A DNA stretch of 64,000 bases from Sequoia sempervirens (GCA_007258455.2 VDFB02358134.1:211656026-211720025), one strand, 5' to 3'. Positions 12,130 through 23,900 are shown, counted from the first letter of the stretch. Notes: generated by a model not told the origin, from the letters alone. Numbers and translations: made by a program.

Positions 12130-12159
12130 TGGATAATGGGAAAATGGGTGCTTTATGAC
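12130..12159 (-). repeat. S1 solo LTR, left 30 bp
   Basis: Begins TGGATAATGGGAAAATGGG, like the inner end of the E4 LTR at 52816 (TGGATGATGG). It continues at 38401 after the E3 insertion. The base run AAGAT at 12125-12129 is repeated at 39120-39124 and forms the target duplication of this solo LTR. No primer site lies on its left. Confidence 0.8.
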
Positions 12160-13482
12160 TGTTGATGCCAAAAATTGGCAAGGTAATAGCCCTTTGTGGG
12201 AAACTCAGTTCATGGGGGACCTATTGCACTAAACTGAGTGACCTCCAGATTTTTAAAGAAGCTGGCTTCTTTTGTGAATGGGATTTTAGAATGGGAAAAG
12301 GAAGCAGATATAAAATAAAGAATCTAAGTAAGAAAATATGCCAAAATTTAGACAAAAGGCATGATAAACCTATCTTTTGGATATGATCTAAGGGTTTTCT
12401 TAGAAATTTACCATGTCCTAGAATAGTAGAAATTAAGGATAATAGCATGAACAACTAATTCAATGACATAAAATAATAATTAGGCCCATTTACTAAAAAA
12501 AAGAGTTGAAAGAAATGATCTAAACCAACAAACTTGCATCAAATTATAGAAGTATGACAAATAAACCATTCAAAAAATACTAGCACAACATAAAGTTTAT
12601 CAATAGCATAAGAAATAGAGAGGCTGAACAAAGGAACAGTCTGTGAGTCTTGCAATAATTTAAACAATACAAAGGGCTGTTATCTCAACAATCCTGTAAT
12701 TCTAAAACTGGCAAAAAGCATATGATCTTCAAACTTGTAACCTAAATTTTTTGGAACCTTTGGAACTATGAAATCATAGAACTGGGAACTTGGAATGAAA
12801 GAAAAGAGCGGAATTTATAGTGAGCCTTCACCATTTGGCAAGCAACAATCGAAAAGACCCAAAATCTAAGCAATGATGTTGAGGAAATGATCACCCTTGG
12901 CCATTGTAACCGAAAATATTTGAGACAAAGCATTTAGTTGCCCTCCATTTAGGTGCATCCCTTGCAAATGATGGTAGTGGTCCAACAAAGCCTCATGTAA
13001 ACAAGTGTTACTCTTTGGGATATGAAGTTAGAACATGCAAAGGCATCCCACAACTTATAGTTTTCTTTATCCCCTACATTGAAGAAGTTTGCATTGAATA
13101 GATGCGTGGTAGAATTTTGCTTCTTGTGGTTGATATTTTATTCCTTCACTAAAAGCTTGCGTAGAGAAGACACGTAGAAAAATGTTTACTGCAGACGTTG
13201 ATAGTGGGGTATGCCAAATCCTTATGTGAATGGGAGCTATGTGGAACGCAAGCGGGGTTTGATGAGGAAGTGATCAAACTAACCCACGGTGATGACACGT
13301 AGGAGAATTTTTGGGGCCTATAGAAGAGTAAGGAGAAAACTCCTTTGGAGAGCGGTAAGTAGACATGTGGAAAAATTCGTGATGATAACCAAAAAGTGGC
13401 CAATAAAAATTGTTGAGGGCATGGGATGGTGCATAGCCAAAAATTAAAACCCAAAGGGAGCATGGTGAATTTTGAATTCATA
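12160..13482 (-). repeat. E3 3' LTR, 1323 bp
   Basis: Matches 37110-38400 along its length. The inner (right) end reads ATTCATA where the partner reads ATTCACA, so the terminal CA has decayed. A TATA box on the minus strand (CTATAAATTC) lies at 12811-12820. Open frames inside it (for example 13149-13481) overlap LTR sequence and are not genes. Confidence 0.9.
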
Positions 13483-14194
13483 GCTTCTGGTGACTAATAA
13501 GGGCATTTTTCTTTGGGGAATATGGAACCCAAAATTTTCTCTAGTTCATAGACCAGAGTGCCACCATTAGCGACGAAATTAGAGCTTGGAAAGGGCTGTC
13601 TGCAGAGGCGCTAGTCATCTTCGAATGGTCTCTCTATTTTGTGAAGATTCTCGTGCACTCTGCCTAGGTCAATCATTTTTATATGAGGCAGCGTATCAAG
13701 CAAACTGGCCCCTGCTTCAAAATGGAACAGTAGCTATGCAAGAGGATGGATGACCCATTCAATGTCTGCTATAGTAGGAGGATGGTTGAAACTCTGGAAA
13801 GTGTTTGGGTCTCTCTCCTCTTCAATTCTTTCTACAATCTGTTCGGTCGTGGCTATCAACCTATCTTAAAAAAAGAGAGATGGAAAACCCATCTCACTCA
13901 GTCGATAGAAATTTTCCTATAATTCATCTATATTGTCTAGTTCAAGGTAGCTATAGTTGCCTTAGTCCATTGCAAGGTTGAGTGGCAATGGATGAACTTG
14001 TTTGTCGTTTGAGTAGCAACATCCTGATCTTCAATCCCTTCCTTGGCCAGGTCTTCATTAGAGACTGAATATAGATTGGTGAGAAAACTCTTTGCTTTTG
14101 GAACCATCTCTGAGATGAACCATGGGAATTGCTCAATTGTTCCATGGACCGCCTAGCTCAATCTGGTTGCCTTTGAGATGAACCAAAGCATTGG

Positions 14195-17100
14195 CTATAG
14201 TTTTAGGCAGAAAGTTTTAATCTTTTCCCAATAAGAAATATATATCTGTCGGGCCAATGGGATGAGGTTCAGCTGAGTGGAGGAGGCTTGGAGAGAAATC
14301 CTTAGAGAGGAAATCTCTGCATCCTTTGAGTTAATGGCCTCTATAAATTCCACATTTTTCCTTTTTGCAGATGCCAGTTGCTCCTTGGAGCTGCTCATTT
14401 CTTTATGCCAGTTTTCCTTGGCCTGGGCGTGGTTCGCCAATTCTCTGTCAAGAGAGGACTTTATCTCTTGAAGCTCTTTCTCTAACTTGTCCTTTCGGTC
14501 CTCAAATTCCTTATGATTCTTTGCTAATTCTTGCTCATATAGAGTCCTTTGAGCTGCTAACACTTTATCTTTTTTCTATATATTTTTCTCCAATGAAGTC
14601 AATTAACTCTGATATTTTTGGATCCTTGCTCGTAGCTTAGTAACAACATGGGGTCAATGGAATGGGACTTATCAAGTTTCTGATAGAGCTCATTCCACTC
14701 TAACTCCTCTATTTGCACCTTCTCAGACAAGCGTGCAACTTCTACTTCTAGTGATTTCTCTTTTGTTTCCAAGAAACTGACTCGTTCCTTCACCAACTTT
14801 AGCTACACCTCTTTTTTCTTCAATTGACAACTAGACTTCAGGAAGTTGGTCATAACTATCTGCTGTGTTTCCTCCATGAGTTCCACCTTATCCCATGGTT
14901 GGGATACGATCAAATCAAGTCCCATGGAATACATGTAATGACTTGGGAGAATATCCCCCTATGGTTTGAGAACATTTGGGTACATGGTGGAAAAATTTAT
15001 CACTTTTTTCTCTTCATTATAAGTTGTATATACCTTGGACCCTGCCTCCTTCTTATCATCTTTTTCTTTTTACTTCTAGATCCTGAGGGCTTGTATTTGC
15101 TTTGTGGCTTATCCCTAGGATATGAATTCAGATGGTGGTTGAACTAGTCTACCAACAATAAGTGCACCAGGGGTAGGGCAAAAGGAAATACCCATGTAGA
15201 AGTCCCTTGCATTTTATTTGGTGGGAGATTGATAGTTTCCAGGGAGAAAAATGGAACCTTCCATAGTTCAGTTTGTGAATTGGTGGAAGGGCTCATTATT
15301 TGTGGTGATGGGGTAGTTTCAATCGAGTCCATTTGTTGGACATGCTAGGTTAGACCTGAGGTAGCAGAGGCAATAAGGGTGCCAATGGCATATGAGATTT
15401 TAGCATGAGAGGTGAGGAGATATTAGGTAGTGGCAACTAGTGTTAAAGTTCATAGAGGTGTTAAGATAGATTGCCCAATTTGGGTGAATTAGGAGAAACC
15501 TCTCGAAGAAATTGTGGTAGGGGAAAATAAAGTAGGGTTGAAACTTGTAGTAATGGGCATCATGGGAATGGAAGAGGAAACCAAAGATTGAGAAGTAAGA
15601 AAAGCGGAAGCAAAAATTACCTATTGACTGGATGTTGGCAGCACTTCGCTTGTCATTGATTGCTTACTTACTTCAGGTTCCTAACTTGTGGTGGCTCCTT
15701 GTTGTCCTTCACTCGGAATAGCTTTAATGTATTTTTGCTTAGTGGGTGGGGAGTCTTTGATCTCCATAGTTTCTATAGTTTTTGGTTGTTGTTGCTGGGG
15801 TGCCCTTATTTTTTTCAAGGACCATGTGAGTGTCTACGAGGCTCATGACACATGTTTAGTTGCACATTTGAAGTGACATAGGTAGGCTGCCCTATAGAAT
15901 TTCTCTTTTGCTAGGTGGGGGACATTGATGTCTTAGTTTCCTCTTCCACTTTCTCTTCTCCTTCAGCGAGGTTGTTGCCACCACTATCGCTTGAGTTGGA
16001 AGCACGGTGCTCTGCATCCTACAACCTTTCAAACTCTTTGTCTTCCATTATGTCATCATAAGACACATTAGCCTATTTTATTTCCTGGAAATATATCTAG
16101 AAGGCTCTAATCTTTTTGACAGTCTATTCTTCCTCATTCATTGGCTTATTGTACATAGTATTCCCCATTTTATGGTTCTCATCATAATCCACCACTAGGA
16201 AGTAGAACCTATGCCATGACAGCCTGTTGTCTTGAATGGGGATATGAACTAGGTTGACTAATATTTTTTCTTTATCTTCTAACAGGCCGTGTCTCTACTC
16301 CTAGTAAGGCTGAGGGTTATGAGTTACCTTGAGGTGATCATACAGTAAATCATTGAAAGGGTTGTAATCCCAACTAGCACAGATCATTACTAACCCTAAA
16401 TGAGCTAGTTTATCCTGCAAAAGCGAGTGTGTCTGCTTCTTTTTCATGGCCACCATTTTGACTTGACTTTTTTGCTGCTATAGAAGGTAATATCGATAAT
16501 TTATGCCTTCTAGAAGAATTCCATAGCCAACACTCGATTAGTCACACATATCGGAAGGTGGAAGGGTTTTGCAGTGAAGCCTCGCATTTAGATGAATGTA
16601 AAATTTTCTCTGAAAAACCAATCACACTTTGGAATGAAATTTTGCATAAACTCTGTCTGAGTCAAGGTGAGCCTATTAGCATGCTCCTCCCCCAATAAAT
16701 CTTGCAAAATTAGAGTCAAGAAATGATTTGAAAATGCATAATAATCGAAAGTAGAAGAGAGGAGAGGAGTCTAGACAAAAACTAGTTTTTTCCTACCCTT
16801 CTCATTGAAGATAGAAAGTTTCGTAGGCTCAACAAAGAAATCAGGGTTTTGATATAAAAACATATAAGAAAGATAAGAGACAAATATGAACTTTCATTCT
16901 ACTAGGTACTTGTTAATTTTTTCTAATATCTTCTTTGACATGAATCTCCAAAATCATACCAAAAATAAGATTTTTGGTAGTAGAATTGGAAAGCTAGCCC
17001 CAATTGAAAAGATTGCACCTCTTGGTTAGTGTCCAAACCAAAAAAAAATTCCATCATTGAAAAGGAATCTTGTAGGTCTTCCTTGAAAGCACTATGTGGA

Positions 17101-17715
17101 GGAGGAATTATTGGAGGCTTCCCACATTTTGCTACAGTTCTTCTAGTTTCTTCATTGAAAAACTCTTGTGCCTTATCCCTAGTGTTCCATATATCATTTC
17201 CTCTTTTAGGATTTCCCTCTTTGCACAGGGTGTAGAATGTACAGCATGTTCCAGATGGTGGTCAGGCTTATGTTAATTGAAATATTTTTTCCTTCAATAG
17301 TGTTAGTGTTGGTACTAGGATTGAAATTCCTAATGGTTACATCTACCAACTCTGGGTAGTAGTGCATAGATGGGACCATATATTGAGGAAACTTTCTGAA
17401 CCATATATTTTTTGCAACCAACATTGGCCTCCTAGACACCTTCATGCATGCGCAAGTAGATTCCATCAATCCTTTGAGGTTTTTTGCAAGAAAGGGATCA
17501 TGGACATTATCCCAATCTTCATGAACTAAGCTCTAGTCTTTGTAGATTTTGGGCTTGTCTAGCTGTCTTTTGTTTTCCTATTTTGGCTTGTTAAGAATAC
17601 CCAACATAGCATATGAAATATCTTCAAAGACATTAACCACTTGTGCTCTTCATAGAGCTTTAGCTAATTCTTGCATCGCTACTGGCATAACTCCCTGGCT
17701 TGAACTTTTTGCCAT
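14195..17715 (-). pseudogene. E3 extra sense ORF with C-terminal coiled coil (degenerate)
   Basis: A long degenerate frame on the element's own strand, between integrase and the 3' LTR, starting at ATG 17715 (MAKSSSQGVMPVAMQELAKA). An N-terminal globular part (LVHEDWDNVHDPFLAKNLKG, then DVTIRNFNPS near 17310-17350) reads through one frameshift near 17215 into WNTRDKAQEFFNEETRRTV. Further coding-like stretches continue to about 16300. An acidic serine-rich linker lies near 15920-16040. The C-terminus (14820-14195) is strongly coiled-coil, rich in E, K and L heptads (for example ELAKNHKEFEDRKDKLEKEL). Stops are often TAG or TGA where CAG or CGA would fit. I do not recognise the family. Extra ORFs after pol are known in Tat/Ogre-type elements. 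No membrane segment is seen, so it does not look like an envelope gene. Confidence 0.6.
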
Positions 17716-18389
17716 TGCTAATCTGTGGGAAGCTTTTTTCTTAGCTTGAATTCTTCTACAATTTTACTTCATCTCTGGCTATTCTCTAGAATTTTTTTCT
17801 TTCTGCTATTAGTAGCATTCTTAAAAGAAAAATTTTAAGTGCTTTAAAACTTTTACATGCAATATTTAGCAATCTTTTCTCAAGGTGGTAGACAAGAACC
17901 ACCTTTTTTGCATTTAATGAGGCATGTACTGCCAACCCTTTGGCTTGTATTAAATGAATTACTTGCCATTTTGATTTGAAAAGAATTCATAAATATAATT
18001 AAAAACTTCTTGTACAACACATTTTTCTTGGAACTTGAGCCGACACCTTGCAAGAAGCTTAAGGATTTGTATGCATTGGCAATTAATATCTTAAAAAGAA
18101 TGATTAGGCTGAAGATGCACTCAGTATTTGAAAAGATACGAGTTCCATCTTGGAATAAGAAAATACCTGGAGGACGACACCTCAGTCCTTGGTTGTGCAT
18201 AACATTTCCAATTGCTTCCAACAACTTAGGCAAATTAATTAGCCTTCATTAGTTTTGCATGCAACAAATCATACTTAATAGACGCAACTGGGTGGGAAAT
18301 TCGACCAAGCTTGGGTGCAACTTTCAAGTTGGTACTTGATTAATATCATGTTTATGGCAAGCAGATTACCCACCTTTCCTTAATTTTTC
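17716..18389. other. E3 spacer, no clear gene
   Basis: Frames are open on both strands at about 17880-18250, but neither reads like a conserved protein. It may contain the upstream region of the antisense ORF that follows. Confidence 0.4.
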
Positions 18390-18397
18390 TATAAATG
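18390..18397 (+). promoter_or_regulatory. TATA-like box for the antisense ORF
   Basis: TATAAATG in the context TTTCTATAAATGGGCC, about 170 bases before ATG 18560 and on the strand opposite to E3. Position and sequence fit a plant core promoter; activity is inferred. Confidence 0.4.
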
Positions 18398-18559
18398 GGC
18401 CTCTTCACAGTAGTGAAATCACACTTAGTGATTTGAGAAAAAATGGTGTTAGGTAATTGACATAGTAGTTTAGTATTTGTAGTTGTGTAGCATTCTCATA
18501 GGCTAGACTTAGGTGCTTTGTAGGGATAGTTCTAAAGTATTTGTAAAAGGTATAATAAG

Positions 18560-19243
18560 ATGAATACCCCCATTAGGCTAGTGTCACACAAGTCCCAAAC
18601 TGCCTCCCTAGGAGTAATTTCTACCAGGTGGTTAAAGAGAATGATGAAGAACAAGCATTCACTATCCATTATAGCTATAAAGTGGCTCTTGGGATGAAAC
18701 TACCTTGATTATGAGGATAAGTATCGATTCAACACTGATTTGTGCTTGCACTTCATTACCTCCATGCTAGATATAGGAATTCCCAAGCCAATAATTCTTC
18801 ATTTAGTGAAGGAAAATTTCCCCAAGAGATACATAAATGACCTTGGTGAGGTCATTGCAAATGCTACATCTGGTGGGGGAATCCCAATTGTAAGTGACCT
18901 TTGAAGGTTCATAGAGGAGGATGCGGTCATTTTGTGGCTACCATTTCTAAGTGGATTTCACCTCTAGACACAAGATGAGCACCATCAGAGGTTCACTCAA
19001 TCCTGCCACTTCTTTTTCTGCATTTATAATGTAGTGTCATTCTACGACATCGATTGGTACATGGACTTCAGGAACTTGGTGTTCCCTCTACCCACCTTTA
19101 CTCCTTTTGATGATATTGCTACTATTGATGCCCCTGTGGATGAGGATATTGTGGATGTCAAAATTTCTGCATCTATTACTTTAGCTCATGTTGTGAATTT
19201 AAGACCTACATTTTTCTTTTTCTTTCTTTCAAAAAACTCATAG
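18560..19243 (+). pseudogene. Antisense ORF inside E3 (degenerate, about 227 codons)
   Basis: Plus-strand frame from ATG 18560 (MNTPIRLVSHKSQTASLG) to the stop at 19241-19243, all in one frame with only three internal stops. Readable stretches include KYRFNTDLCLHFITSM, LVKENFPKRYINDLGEVI and YDIDWYMDFRNLVFPLPTF. Amino-acid composition and the single frame over 680 bases argue for a former coding sequence. It runs against the transcription of E3 and lies between integrase and the extra sense ORF. Antisense extra ORFs have been described in the Tat lineage of plant Ty3/gypsy elements; I infer this is one. Function unknown. Confidence 0.55.
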
Positions 19244-19652
19244 TAATTAGTCTCTTTTTGTATACATTCCTAAAAAGGATTTTCATAGTATATAATAGAA
19301 GAATTATACATATAATTTTGTAAACGAGGCCTTATGAGCCATTTTAAAAATGTAAATATAAAAGTATATATAATGAAAATATGTTGTTATAATTATCTTG
19401 TTGTCTTCTCATGGTTCTACAACTGGGTTATTTTTCTTTTCCAACATGTATGTATGAATCTCAATTTTGCATGTAGGTGTTTATTTTTTCTCTGTTCAGC
19501 TATGAGTTTATTTACCTTACCATTTGCAATAATGGGTTACTATTTCTTTTCACCAAAAACCATATGATAAAATAGAAAGACCGGCCAACAAAATAAAAAG
19601 GGAAAGAAGGGAAAATCATATTTACATATTTACATGGGTATGGAAAGCAAGC
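19244..19652. other. E3 spacer between antisense ORF and integrase end, no gene seen
   Basis: AT-rich, with no recognised feature. Confidence 0.4.
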
Positions 19653-20864
19653 CTAATTGAATAATTTCAAATGAATTCCATTGATTGGAATCCCTAGCAC
19701 TTCTTCCTCCATAGTCTCTAACTCATATGCATTGTGCTCCTTGCATTGAATTATTCTAAATGGACCTTCCAAAAGGTTGTCAAACTTTCCATTTTGACCC
19801 CACTTTGTGGCCCTTTCGTTATACTTTAGCACCAAGTCTCCGCACTTTAGGCCTTGGTTAGACGTTTTCACGTTAAACCACCTTTTAACCACTTGTTGGA
19901 AGTTGGTCATGGCCATTAGGGACTTTTCCCATTTCTCTTGTACTTCTAGCAACTTGGATAACCACACCTCCATTGCACTGTTCTACTCCACTTTGAGGGA
20001 TTTTAGCAATTGCAGTGTCAGAATCTCCATAGAGATAGGCAATAACACATCTTTTTCATAAATTGGCTCATACAATGAAGTCTTGAGGACTTGCTTTGGA
20101 GTTATGTCGTCCATCTAGAGTGTTGTTCAAAAATTTTTGTGGCATTCTTTGATATTTCAACTCAATTCTTTTGAGGAGTCAGACCAGATTCTTGTTTGTT
20201 GATTCGGCTAGGTTGTTCGCTTGTAGGTAATAATTTGATTATGTTTTAAGAAATATGTCGTGTGTAAGTGTGAATTGAATTACCTTGGAGCCTTGGAAGG
20301 ATTTAGCATTTCCAAAGATTATAGTTTTGGGTGGGCCAAATCTCACCACCAGTTCCTCTAGGAAATACACTATCTTTTCCTCTGTCGCATTCTTGAGTGG
20401 CACGACCTCGATCCATGTTTTGAAGTAATCTGTGGCCATTAAGATTCATTTGTGTCCTACGCTAGAGGCTAGGTTGATTATTTGGATGAAGTTTAAACCC
20501 CATTGTGTGAATGGCTCATCAACTACTATCATATTGATGGGCATTGTGGTATTGTTTCTTCTTCCAGTGAAGAACTGACATTCTTTGCAAGTTTTCACCA
20601 AAGAGTGGGAATCATTGAATAGCATTGGCCAAAAGTACCCCACACACATGATTTTGGTGGTGGTGGTCTTTGCACAAAATTTTCCTCTTGTGATATTGTT
20701 GTTGTAAGTTTTGAGGATCCTTTTTGCTTGATTTGAGGTAACACATCATAATAGAACATTGTTGAAATTTCTTTTGAATAGGATCCCTTCGCTGAGCACA
20801 AATCTATTGTTTTGCAGTATGTAGAATCTCCTTTTCTAAGAAGGAAGGCTTGATGAATACTTTT
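19653..20864 (-). pseudogene. E3 integrase (degenerate, cut off from RNase H by E2)
   Basis: Minus-strand integrase in pieces. The zinc-binding region reads CVGYFWPMLFNDSHSLVKTC..CQFF near 20570-20650. The catalytic core has ATDYFKTWIEVVPLKNATEE (first Asp present) near 20430-20380. The second catalytic Asp, expected in an SDN-like motif, is replaced in IIFGNAKSF near 20310. The C-terminal part (19973-19653) has KCGDLVLKYNERA and GPFRIIQ...NAYELE...NGIHLKLF, the usual end of Ty3/gypsy integrase without a chromodomain. Several frameshifts and stops make it inactive. The upstream part of pol resumes at 33037, beyond E2. Confidence 0.85.
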
Positions 20865-22025
20865 TGTAGACATCCAAATTTGGACACTTAATTTATCCAA
20901 ATTTATCACTTTTCATCTAAACATTCTCTTATCTGAGTTAATTAAGTAATATTACTATTATTTAATTAATATCCTTAATTCTGCCAAATCCCTAAGGTAT
21001 TTAATTAATAATTAAATACTTTACTCTTTTAATCCTCCTTTCATCAAATAAATTAAATAAATAATACATTTATTTAATTCCTCACATGTCATTTTCATCT
21101 AATCCTAATCCATCTCCTAATTTCTTCATTAGGGATGTGCACATGCCTAATCCTTGATTAGGATGTGTCACATCCTCCAACTTTTGCAAGTTGGCTTCTA
21201 ATCCTCATTTATCTTCTAATTACTGATTAATTAAGCTAATCAGTACTTTGGTCAACTCTTCCCATCCCCCAAGGAATTTTTAATTCCTTTTTATTCCTCC
21301 TAGAATCCCCTTTTCCCATGCATCTTCTAGAATCTTTGACTTGTCACATCAAGTCACATGTGACAAACTCCCACCTTTTGAGAACATTGTCTTATCCACT
21401 AGATTCTTCCAATCATTGTGAATTTAAAATTCACTTTTATTCACCCAAGATTCTTCCCATCTCCCAATGTACTTGCAAGGTACTTGTACTTCCTCCACCT
21501 CATGTATTTCTCATCCACCTCACTTACACCTCATCTCCCCTTAGCCACTTCACCATCCACATGTCAAGATGTGAGGGCTTGTGAGCTCTCAACTCACCAT
21601 AGCCCTTCATCTTGACCTTGTTGGATGAATCTCAACCGTTGAATTCTCTAGAGAATTCAAATTCTTCTATAAATACCCCCTCCTCAAGGGAATTTTCAAC
21701 ACTTTCATTTTGAATAACCTTATGCTGTCAATTTGCATTCTCAAGCATTCACTATCATTTAGCCATCCACTTTGATCATCTTGCATATTCAATCTTGCAT
21801 CTAGCTACACTAAAAAGCCATCTAAGGAACACACAAAGTCATCCACATCAAGGACCAACCAAGGAGTCTTCAATAGCAAGGAAGGTATAATAATTTGCAT
21901 TTATTTCATCTATTTTCCTTGTTTTATCACTGCTTAGGCTAATCATTGAAGTGTTCTTGGTATTTTTCCACTTGCATTTTTAGTTATTTTGCACATTAGA
22001 ATAGGGTAAAATTCCAAGGTACACA
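20865..22025 (+). repeat. E2 5' LTR, 1161 bp
   Basis: Starts TGTAGACATCCAAATTTGG and ends CCAAGGTACACA. A perfect 18-bp palindrome GAATTCTCTAGAGAATTC (21641-21658) stands ten bases before the TATA box TATAAATA (21668-21675). Differences from the 3' LTR are few, mostly C/T changes and small gaps, so E2 is younger than E3. Confidence 0.95.
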
Positions 22026-22029
22026 TTTC

Positions 22030-22046
22030 TAGCATGCCCGGTGGGA
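22030..22046 (+). other. E2 primer-site-like sequence
   Basis: AGCATGCCCGGTGGGAT lies about five bases after the 5' LTR. The E3 leader has the same core on its own strand (TGGCATGCCCGATGGGAC, 37076-37093). The priming tRNA is not identified. Confidence 0.55.
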
Positions 22047-22102
22047 TACACAAATAGGTTCTTGCATTTAACCTTCATTTTTGCTAAGTATTTTGCAGAA
22101 AA

Positions 22103-22690
22103 GAGTCACAGAAAGGTAGAAGCGCCCTCTGTTTTACCACAGAAAGGCGGAAGCGCCCTCTATTTTACCGCAGAAAGGCGGAAGTGCCCCTATTTTACTG
22201 TAGAAAGGCGGAAGTGCCCCAGATTCTGCTGCAGAAAGGTGGAAGCGCCCTATATCTAAAAATTTTATTTTTTCTAATAGTTTGCTATAGTTAGGTGTAT
22301 ACGCTGTTTTGCTTAGAAGATATTTTCTAACACTTTCTTGCAATAGGGCTTACAACTTTTCTTTTTCAAAAATCTGATAAAGTTTCCTACAGAAGGGTGG
22401 ATATGCCCTTTCATTTTGAAAGGCTCTTTTCCTCTAACATTTTTTTGTAAAAAGACAGAAGCGCCCCTGTTTTATCGTAGAAAGGTGGAAGTGCCCTCTG
22501 TTTTACCACAGAAAGGTGGAAGTGCCCCCGTTTTACCGCATAAAGGTAGAAGCGCCCTCTGATTTGCTATAGAAAGGCAGAAGCTACCCCATTTTACTGC
22601 AGAAAGGTGGAAGTACCCTCTATTTTATTGCAGAAAGGTGGAAGCGCCTCTGTTTTACCACAAAAAGGTGGCTACGCCCCAAAACAACAT
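22103..22690 (+). repeat. Hairpin-forming minisatellite in E2 leader, arrays 1 and 2
   Basis: About 14 units of roughly 31 bases, each with the core AGAAAGGYGGAAGYGCCC separated by a T-rich spacer. In most units the core can pair with itself: GGCG and CGCC around loop GAAG at 22146-22157, GGTG and CGCC at 22238-22249, GGTG and TACC at 22606-22617. One unit has a different loop: GGTG, GCTA, CGCC at 22667-22678. Frames are open but of low complexity, so a protein role is doubtful. Confidence 0.85.
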
Positions 22691-23123
22691 AGTTTAGAAG
22701 GTAAAACAGTCATTTTAGCTTCATTTTTGCTCTCATTTTTTGCTATTTTCAAGTAGTAACCCTCTAACATTGTTTTGGCAAGGATATTGGTGTTTTTTGC
22801 TAATATTTTGCAGCATATTATGGCGTAATTGACCAAGAACGAAGAATAAGATAGCTAACATTTGTTTGCAGGGCCATCTATTTGATCATATTTTTGAAGA
22901 TTATCCTTGTTGTTTTGGAACATAGTCTAATTAGGGGGAGTAAACTTCATTGCTTGCTATGATTGTTTATTCTTATGTTACCCAAGAGGGGGCATTAATT
23001 TGTTTTCACTTTCCCCCTGCACTTTGTGTTAGCCTGGGGAGTAGTTGGAAATGGTTAGTGTCTTCTTTTTAGTGGGACCTGCTTGGGGATTTCATCACCC
23101 CAAGGGATGATTTCAACCACGCA

Positions 23124-23137
23124 TATCGGCAGGGTAT
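23124..23137 (+). promoter_or_regulatory. TATA-like sequence in E2 leader
   Basis: GTATATAAAGTGG in a short GC-richer stretch of the leader. It could be a second promoter; sequence resemblance only. Confidence 0.25.
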
Positions 23138-23514
23138 ATAAAGTGGGGAGAATGAAAGTTGTACCCCAATCCAGTCACGTTGTAATTGGCGGAGCGTCGA
23201 AGCTAGGGTGATACCTAGATAGATGTGAAGAGTTGGTCCAAGCCTTTCAATATCTCGCTGGAGTTCCTGACTCATGCTTGTGATGGGTTGGTGTTCATGG
23301 TTGTGTCTCACATACCGAGAGTACATCGAGGACTCCCAAGAAGCCTTGTGCATCCTAGATTAAGACCTTTCCTGGCCATACCCTTAACATTAATCATAGG
23401 ATTGTGCTTGCTTGAAGTGTTTTCTTGTGAAAAACCCGTGAAATATTTGATACACTAGCCTTATTTTATCATTTTGAGTCCTTTCCATAGCCATTTCCAT
23501 GAAAACCAAGCTCT

Positions 23515-23900
23515 ATTTGACCACAGAAAGGTGGAAGCACCCTCTGTTTTATTGCAGAAAGGTGGAAGCGCCCCTGATTTACTGCATAAAGGTGAAAGCA
23601 CCGCTGATTTACTGTAGAAAGGTAGATGTGCCCTTGATTCTACCACAGAAAGGCGGAAGTGCCCCTGATTTACTTCAAAAAGGTGGAAGCACCTTGATTT
23701 TATTGCAGAAAGTTGACTACACCCCTTTAACTTCCCGGGGCCATCATTTACAAACTGTACGTTGAATCGACTTCGTCCAAAAACCAAAATTGCTTAATTT
23801 TTTGAGCTCTATCTAGTGGTACCTTCCATTTCCTCCTATCAATAATTTGACCATCCCAGGGCGGCCACGCCCCGCATCGTGGGGTGGACACGCCCCTAAC
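23515..23900 (+). repeat. Hairpin-forming minisatellite in E2 leader, array 3
   Basis: Further units of the same core, seven or so at 23525-23720. Paired arms change together: GGTG/CACC at 23530-23541 and 23591-23602, against GGCG/TGCC at 23652-23663. Two diverged copies keep longer stems with other loops: GGGCG/CGCCC around GCCA at 23859-23872, and GGGGTG/CGCCCC around GACA at 23881-23896. Confidence 0.8.

Noticed and set aside
13149..13481. 110-codon open frame on the minus strand
   Set aside because: Lies wholly inside the E3 LTR; a related frame in the other LTR (38484-38155) overlaps non-coding LTR sequence.
22103..23730. Regular repeats with spacers resembling a CRISPR array
   Set aside because: Spacers are similar T-rich sequences, the repeat can fold and varies, and the context is a plant LTR retrotransposon leader.
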